Assembly (NCBI GenBank): GCA_029876055.1
Contig: CM056878.1
Location: 3,410,001-3,474,000, forward strand
Length of the DNA: 64,000 nucleotides
Reading direction: 5' to 3'
Origin: Madurella fahalii
Lineage: Eukaryota > Ascomycota > Sordariomycetes > Sordariales
Shown here: one piece after another, positions 57,255 through 64,000 of the stretch
Layout: each line of letters opens with the position of its first letter
Position numbering within the stretch: position 1 is the first letter of the stretch
The notes under the pieces: model-generated
The model's database searches: none
What the model was told of the DNA's origin: nothing
What the model saw: the letters and a program-made list of their open reading frames with translations, nothing else
Program-made: the position numbers and the translations under genes

Positions 57255-60200
57255 CAATGATGGTCCGGGGGCCTGAGGGACCCACTTGGGCAGGCGAAAC
57301 ACACCTGGATCAGAGCAATAGCTAAGTTGGGGTGGCAGTGATTCAGTTCTAATTTTGCACTTTGCTCTAACTTAGTTTGCCACCTTCTTCGCCCTTCGTT
57401 GTGTCTATCTTCACATTTCTCTTTCGCGGAAAACCAAATTATTTGTATCACTAAGGGAAGCGGCGTATCACGGATGAGGGACCGGGCTTTGCAGGCTTCC
57501 CTCAATTTACGTGCTTCCCTCCTTTTACGTTGATAGCACAGCTTGGAGATGTAATTGTATTCGTTGAAAACGGTAGGATTATTGGAGTGTGGGGTTGGTT
57601 TCTGGGTGAAGGACGGAAAAAACGCAACCGGAAAGGAGGTGTTGGACGGAGTTTGGATTCGTGCTTCTTTACACAGACGGCCAGACTGGTAACGCTCACG
57701 CTACCCGGTTATGGAGTATTAGCTATGAAATTGACGGAGTTTAAACGTTCAGAGAATGGTCGAGTGCGCCGCTATCCTGTGAGGAGGGGTTTCTAAATCG
57801 ATTCTTCAAAGAATGGGAGCGTAAAGAGGGGAGGGAAAAGAAGAGGAGGGAGAGAATTGGGGAGGGGTGGGCGCAGGAAGGGTCGAGACGGTCTAGAGCG
57901 GGGGGGGGGGTGGGCGCAGGAAGGGTCGAGACCGTCTGGGGAGGACTAGGGAGGGCCGGGCCGGGTATGAGGAGAGGTCGGGCGTTTGCACCGGCTCGCA
58001 AGAACCCGCATCTAGACTCCACAGCCAGAGGGTCAGCAATTCTTGTACAAGAGACAGGATTTTCCAATGCAGGGGCCGGAAAGGGCGGAGGAGTAGCTTC
58101 GGCGCGTTACCGACGAGTGCGTCCTCAGTGACATCATCGGATGGGGACGAAGAATGTTCTGTGCAGAAAGAGCCAGGGACTTTGTAGGATAGTTTACGAG
58201 CTAGGGAGTAGTAAGTCCCCCGTGAATTCTGGGGGTTGGGCCGGTAATACATCGGAATTTTGGACTCGACAAACCGCCGATCTGGGTTGACCGTGCCATG
58301 TGAAGTCATTTTTGGAGGCCATAATTGGAGCTACTGCTGCGAACTGCAAGGCATGGTACTTTCTTTTCCCTCGGAGGCTTGGGTAGTGCTTACAAATTGC
58401 CCCCGAGTCTTGGTTGTGATATCTCGGGCAAATAGTGGCCAACCCTGGGCGATGTGGAATGGAAGGGACGAGTCTGGTCCAAGACACCAAACCGGTGAGA
58501 GAAATCGGAGTGGTCTGATGCCGGCCGCTAGCATGACAGTCGTTTCTTCTTCGAGCACACCGAAACCTGCTGATGTTATAGCCGCTACACATAGGTGCCT
58601 TAGTGAGAACGAGGGCGCCAACGCCGGCTTGGCAACACGGACAACGCTATACGGTTAACAACACTGGGTGCCTATATTGTTGAAAAAGAGAGTTCTGTTT
58701 CAATATTTGTTGTTAGATGCACTGTAGCACGCACTGCTCCTAAGAGCGGAACACTGGATCCATAGACCTTGCCACGGTTGAGAAACGGGGCGGGTCTGTT
58801 GCTGGCCCCGCGAACCTGTTTTGCTGCCCCCCAGAACCTTGTTGTCCTGGCCGGTCGAGTTTGCTGATGCTGGCAATAAAATTACCCGCACGGTGTTTCC
58901 GCACAATTAGTTCTGAGTCGTACCTAGGATGAGCAGTGTTGACAGTCATGTTGCTTTGACAGGGAGCCAACTCTAAGCGGTCCGTCACCCATCACCTCCT
59001 AACCGAACGGCAGAACTGATACGTACTCGATGAAGACCTAGACAAGTGGCTAACGTAATACCGTATTCAAGACATAGGCTTTGGGTTGGACAGCTGTGGA
59101 GATCCTGGTGGTGCACGGGCGACCGTCATTTCTCCTGATCCTTCTATTAATGCTAGTTACAGTAGTGCTTGGAACTAACTCAGTGTTGCGCAGCTTGACG
59201 TGTCTTGGGTTTGAGGTTGTATCCATTGCCGATCGACCGCAGCAAGCTCCGAGATCCTCCCCTCTCTCCTCCCCTTATGGCATGTACAAATCGTATCCGC
59301 GCAGACAATAGCCTAAAATAGAAGTGAGCACTGGTAAGCTACATTTCTACCTACTCGCTCGTCATTTAAAGGTGTAGGCGGCTGGCTATAAAAGGTAGGT
59401 TTGCAAGCGCCGTGTGACTCGGAGCCTTGACGAAAAGGGGGTGTCCAGAGACACACGGGACACGAGATGCATCAGCAGACGACACAGCACAGCCTCGGTC
59501 AAGAGTGTTCAAGAAGCGCTTATCAAGTCTTAGCCCATAGGCTCCGTCGGAAACCGAGCGGTGTTGTGAAAAATGGGTGTACTGTGTTCAGGGGTAGGAG
59601 AGGAGATGTGTGTGCAGATGGAAACCGGGCCACACCTCCCTACCGGTCTTCTGGGCTTGAGACTTTGGGCCCGAACCGGAGTAAAACTTAGTACGGGGTA
59701 CGTGGTTGTGGAATTAGTTGACGAGCTTATTCTCTTGCGTGTTGTCAGCGCGTGAATGTCTTGTATTGTTCACCGGCACGGCATGGCACCGGCCGCCATT
59801 GGACCCGAGGCCACTAACCCGTGTGTTTCCGTTGCCAAGAGAGGTTGGGACAGCTGACGGAATACCCGAGTATAGCCATCAAGCCCAAGCAAGGCCAAAC
59901 GACAAGCAGATCTCGTGTAGGAGGTGTTTCCAGCAACGGCCAGGCTAGTTGAGGTTAGGTGGTACGCATACCACAGGATGTTCCTCCCCCGCCCAATCGT
60001 CCATAACGAGTCTCATTCCCTCGTGCCGCCACGAGAAAGCTAGGATATCCGGTTTCGGATCGCAATGAGCCCTGCCCGGCGTGAGACCTCCATGTGACAT
60101 CTATCTGTCTAGGTTCCCGCCAACCCGTGGTACCTTAAGACGGCCTGGGAGACAAGAGGGCGCATAAGCATCGTTCCGGCTTGGGTTGCGTTAGCTCAAT

Positions 60201-61797
60201 GGGGATGAGGATTTGACTTACCAGATCGGTGGACGACGGTAGCATGACGCGCGCTGCGGACTAGTCCAATGATGGTGGTCTGTCCATGTCCCCGATTGGA
60301 TGTCTGCGTGTCTGGTAGGACAACGGCGGTGTCGTCGGGGAGAGGGTGCGACTAGAGACACGCGCTCTGTTCTTTTTTACGACAGGCTGGCCAATCATCA
60401 TGATGCCGCTCAGCCCGGTGTCTCAAAGCCAACGCGCAGGTTCCCAACAGCTCCCACCCCTATTCATCAACAAGACTATCACGAACGTCACCGTGGACCT
60501 ATCAGCGTCAGAGGAGTCGTAGCTTTTAGTGTTTCCCAGAAAGTGATGGGCATCGGCGTTTGCAGAGGTGGGCCTCCCTCGGGCCCGAACCACGGGCCCC
60601 GGTGGCGACCTTGACCCAAACCCAAATCCCTTGCATGTGGTACGGCATGGTGGCTTTCGGCCAATCTCCCATCTGGGATCGGATTCCGATACTACAGGGT
60701 GTAGGCCAGAAGCCTTCTGAAGGGCTGTATTCAGAATTGCTTGCCAGACTCCAAGGAATGCATATCCGGTATCATGCGCCGGTAGTCTCAGCTTGTTCAC
60801 AAAGGTGATCCGCTGACACCAGCCAAGCTCACCGGCGAGTCGCTGAGAAGTAGAGCAGCCAGACGTCGCCACATAGACAAGTAGCGAGACGCGAATGACG
60901 AGTAGATTTCGAAGTCTGGTAGTCTCATAGTGCCGTCGCCGGGCAGTGCTGACCCCCGCACTCGCTGGGCCAGCGTGACGGATCGCCTGCAAAGAGAACG
61001 GTTCGACTTTGGGAGGTAGTGAAGCTGCAAAGGCCACGATCTGCACAGTAGGTCTATAAGGTTGCCATGAAGTCACGTTGGTTGTGTGGGTACGGTACCC
61101 TCTCGCCCAGCGAGAATGGGTGTGCTGCGTGCTCTGGCCCCGACCGTTCCTGTTGATCCGCCGAGGGTGTTGTCGGGTAAGCCGTGGTATGACGCAGAAC
61201 CGGCACCACATCAGAAGCTTCCCACCTGACGGCCAATCATGGGGTGCTAAGAGCCGGGTTGACGGGTCCGACGGGGATGTTAACGGAGATGTTGACCGAG
61301 CTAGTGTAGACCGAAGTTGACGTTGCAAATAAGGAGAAACGTGAAACCATATGGACAAATATAGGGAATTCACCATGTAAGAGCACAAGCATCGGCAGAG
61401 TACCAGCGAAATGGCGCGGTTTGGTCCATCGCATGCCTCAGAGAGAACGAGGAGGGGAGAGGGGTGCAGTCCGCAGGAGTACAGGGTTAGGGTTCGCCCG
61501 CAACCAAAGCAAGCACCCGGTCGCACCTACTCAATTGACGCACCACCACCACAACACCAAGAAAAGGGGTAAATAGGGGGATGCACGCGATGCAAAAATA
61601 ACAGCACAATAAGGCACCCCACTGCCATCGACTGAGTTATTTGCACAGATCAGGGTGCACATCTGGTCCGACGACTGTTTAACGGCAGTCTGCAGCCGGA
61701 CAACATCACACTGCCTCCGAGCATTGCTTGGAAAAGCCCTTCCAAAAAGGAGCGGGCGGCTGGTGGTCCAGCCGTGGTTAACCTGTAAGGAATCTAC
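57255..61797. other. Gene-poor stretch downstream of the homeobox gene
   Basis: About 4.5 kb with no ORF I can support. A partial direct duplication next to poly-G lies at 57,864-57,937. A TATAAAA-like site at about 59,385-59,391 precedes a 74-codon frame starting at 59467 that has no recognisable features. A tRNA D-arm-like sequence near 60,190 lacks the rest of a cloverleaf. Confidence 0.5.
57864..57937. repeat. 31-bp direct duplication around a poly-G run
   Basis: GGGGTGGGCGCAGGAAGGG followed by TCGAGACGGTCT at 57864-57894 recurs at 57907-57937 with one mismatch (ACCGTCT). A run of more than ten G lies between the copies. Confidence 0.9.
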
Positions 61798-61869
61798 CTC
61801 CGATACGGGGAATCGAACCCCGAGCTTCGCGGTGAAAACGCGATATGTTAACCGTTACACTATATCGGA
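61798..61869 (-). tRNA. tRNA-Glu (TTC anticodon)
   Basis: On the minus strand a 72-nt cloverleaf folds without an intron: acceptor TCCGATA/TATCGGA plus discriminator G, D-arm with AACGGTT, anticodon stem TCGCG/CGCGA with loop TTTTCAC (anticodon TTC at 61836-61834), and T-arm CGGGG-TTCGATT-CCCCG containing a canonical B box (GGTTCGATTCC). No CCA is encoded, as expected for a nuclear gene. It is the only tRNA gene I can support in the window. Confidence 0.96.
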
Positions 61870-63054
61870 TGTTGTTAAAGGTGTGTCAGCAGAGGAGAAT
61901 TATGAGTGGCGGACGTGCTTGGCGGGTGGGACGGGCGGATCAGAGCAAGGGCAGCAAAGCCCAGCTTCTAAGTCGATCCGCAAGACAGCCGAGTTCTGGT
62001 CCTTGGGTGGCCGGATCCTTTGTTCTCCACTGGCCCTTCCTTAACTCCGGATAGCTTGTGCTTTGAGGTCACGAATCTGAAGGAAGCATAAAATGCTTCG
62101 CTTTGGCCGTTTTCCTTATGACTAATCTTCTCCTAAGGGTTAGGGTACTCTGTACAACATGTTTAATGTAGAATGTGTTTATCCCTGAATCCCTGGCGCA
62201 AGACTATGACAAGCTCTATCGAGAGTTGTTGCGATGGAGATGCTGTGAATTATTCTAGGTATGGGTGAGATCTTTTGCGTTGCTAGGGCTGCTGTATTTG
62301 TCTGCTGTCCGGCAGCTTGGGTGTCATGTAAGTCCAGCGTCTTCCGGACCCCTGAACATCCCGGACCAAGCAAAGTTCTCACAAGCCGTCACGGTATTCA
62401 AGAATGGTGCAAGCTCGCCCAGAAGCGAATAGTAGCCGCAATCTTTACACCTCCGGCATAGGTTGAAGACGAAGTTTCATGGTCCATGTCGTCGGGTAGA
62501 ACCTCCTTAACCCCGGCCACACAGTCCGAATACCTTCTCTTTATCAATCACTTTTCTGCACGCCTCGCGACTGCCGCCGTCGACGCCTACCCGCTCCACC
62601 TTGGAAGCGTCTTCTTAACCAATTTTTCATCACCTCTCCCCTTATATTTTCGTCAAACAATCTCAGGAGTTCCCTTCAACCCCTCGTCCCACGGGCCGTT
62701 TTCTCCGCAACGACCGTCTGTGTTTCCAACATTGCGTTGCGTACCTACGCCCTCAGTAGTCACTGCCTTCACACAGCTCATCTACTTGGGCTTGAACCAA
62801 CCCCCTCCACCCACTTAGTCACTCCCCTCCACCTACTTAGTCACTCCACTCCACCCACTAGTCACTCCACTCCACCCACTCACTCCCCACCACTTAGTCA
62901 CTCCCCTCCACCCACTTAGTCATCCACCTCTTATGTCGCTCAATCACTCTTTCTTCCGATCTTTCTCCGTTCACTTGCCACCTCCACTTCTATCCTTAGC
63001 AGTTCACTACGAACTATCTGCAGTTTCCACATCCGCGCTGAGATCAACGACCAA
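61870..63054. other. Intergenic, promoter side of the terminal gene
   Basis: No supported gene. It contains the minisatellite at 62800-62930 and C/T-rich sequence leading to the start of the terminal gene, which fits a promoter and 5' UTR. Confidence 0.5.
62800..62930. repeat. Minisatellite of CCCCTCCACCCACTTAGTCA-type units
   Basis: Five to six imperfect units of about 20-24 bp, some shortened (ACTCCACTCCACCCACTAGT), in tandem about 130 bp before the terminal gene. Confidence 0.9.
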
Positions 63055-64000
63055 ATGGCATCAACCAGGACGCCCACATCGGGCGGGTCTCCGGATATCC
63101 TTCGCCACCCGGAAGCGCATGGCAAAGTGGACGGAATCCCAGGCACCCAGATAGAAGACAAGAAGAAGCGGTTGCGCGAGCTAAGAGACAATCATGCTTG
63201 CGTCCGGATCATTGTGAACCACATCGGAAGGCACTACCGAACCACCAAGCCTCCTCCGTGGCTCGATCTCTGCATCGTGGCCGAGCAGTTGCAGAGATCA
63301 ACCCGGTTACAATCCGCGCACGCCGCGTGGGTCAGCCTCAGGGCGTCCTTAGCTAGTGTCCGAGCATGGATGGGGAATCACGGGAGCTGGAGGAATGCAG
63401 CAGTGTCGAGGATGCCTTACCTTGGCACTCCATCCGAGATCATGGCCGTCGTTTTTCTCCACTCCAAAGGTCCCGGACTGCCCAAGGGGATGATTACACA
63501 ACTGGTTGGAGAGACGGATCTTGAATTCCTCTTGGACCGGCACAGGCCTGACCGAGACAAGCTCCCGCCATTCTGGAAGGGCGCTGAACTCGAGAGCCCC
63601 CGGTGGCGTCGCCAGTTCATGGAAAAGCCGCCGTTTCTCCCCGGCTTGCCATTCGACGATGACCTTACTGATCTAGTACTTAGCACCATGTACCGTGGCG
63701 GGAAGTCGGACCGTAAAGATAAACAGCAATTTAGCTTGCGGTCTCCGCCACAAGAGATCGCGGACGTGGACGTCGAGGACAAGTCTAGCGTATCAAGCGC
63801 TTCTGCTAACACGATCGTAACCAAGAAACGCGTCAAGACGGAGAACTCTCCCTCAGAAGAGGACGACGGCGAGCTGTGGGCGAATGATGTGCAAGCTACG
63901 ATGTCCAGCATTACCGAGCCATTTAAGGAGGTCATTGCAGCCGAAGAGTCGAGACTCCTGGGAAAGCGGCCCAATTTGGAAGATACCGTAGCTCATGATA
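63055..64000 (+). CDS. Unrecognised protein, 5' part only (runs off the window)
   Basis: An ATG at 63055 opens a frame that stays open for 315 codons to the end of the window, with codon use like the other genes. The product begins MASTRTPTSGGSPDILRHPE and then has a largely helical, Trp/Arg-containing region (VRIIVNHIGRHYRTTKPPPW, LRASLASVRAWMGNHGSW). A Lys/Ser/Glu-rich disordered part (TKKRVKTENSPSEEDDGELW) follows. A KKRVK-type basic patch could be a nuclear signal. I recognise no family. The 3' end and possible introns lie outside the window. Confidence 0.6.
   Translation, partial: MASTRTPTSGGSPDILRHPEAHGKVDGIPGTQIEDKKKRLRELRDNHACVRIIVNHIGRHYRTTKPPPWLDLCIVAEQLQRSTRLQSAHAAWVSLRASLASVRAWMGNHGSWRNAAVSRMPYLGTPSEIMAVVFLHSKGPGLPKGMITQLVGETDLEFLLDRHRPDRDKLPPFWKGAELESPRWRRQFMEKPPFLPGLPFDDDLTDLVLSTMYRGGKSDRKDKQQFSLRSPPQEIADVDVEDKSSVSSASANTIVTKKRVKTENSPSEEDDGELWANDVQATMSSITEPFKEVIAAEESRLLGKRPNLEDTVAHD

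Noticed and set aside
60185..60260. tRNA-like GTTAGCTCAATGG sequence
   Set aside because: It resembles an A box, but no T-arm, anticodon stem or acceptor pairing follows within a reasonable distance.

Overview
The window looks like nuclear DNA of a filamentous ascomycete, most likely a sordariomycete close to the Sordariales/Chaetomiaceae. This rests on short introns (about 50-110 nt) with GTRAGT-like donors and CTRAC-like branch sites, monocistronic genes on both strands, and recognisable fungal proteins: Pds5, the yeast-type guanylyltransferase of the mRNA cap, Snx41, Ctr9, Hsp98/Hsp104, Mhr1/mL67 and Pbn1. Exon models were built by hand from splice sites and reading-frame continuity. No database search was possible.

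Layout. 1.1-2.4 kb: a GH16 glucanase-like gene damaged at its catalytic motif. 3.0-7.8 kb (minus): Pds5. 9.7-10.8 kb: a Ser/Thr-rich, GPI-anchor-like surface protein. 11.3-12.6 kb (minus): mRNA guanylyltransferase. 13.4-15.6 kb (minus): sorting nexin Snx41. 17.1-18.6 kb (minus): a single-pass membrane protein of unknown role. 19.7-23.6 kb: Ctr9. 24.1-26.3 kb (minus): a fungal transcription-factor-domain protein. 27.5-28.7 kb (minus): a PrpF-family isomerase. 29.5-30.5 kb (minus): an uncharacterised protein whose frame has an in-frame TAG. 31.4-34.2 kb: Hsp98. 34.8-35.9 kb: Mhr1/mL67. 36.1-37.5 kb (minus): a sulfotransferase-like P-loop protein. 38.5-40.1 kb (minus): Pbn1. 40.8-44.3 kb: a five-exon gene joining a caspase-like, a homeodomain-like and a rhodanese-like domain. 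44.3-55.8 kb: about 11.5 kb with no convincing gene but with homopolymer junctions, microsatellites and a 137-bp hairpin resembling a MITE. 55.8-57.3 kb: a TALE-class homeobox gene. 57.3-63.0 kb: gene-poor, with one tRNA-Glu and a minisatellite. 63.1 kb to the end: the 5' part of an unrecognised gene.

Most genes are unrelated housekeeping functions (cohesion, transcription elongation, capping, endosomal sorting, proteostasis, mitochondrial translation, GPI synthesis), so there is no operon-like logic. Two local contexts stand out. The fusion gene and the TALE homeobox gene are neighbours across the large non-coding block, so it is bounded on both sides by genes with homeodomains. The minus-strand trio at 24-30.5 kb (regulator-like protein, PrpF-family isomerase, uncharacterised protein) could be a small metabolic grouping, but that is only inference.
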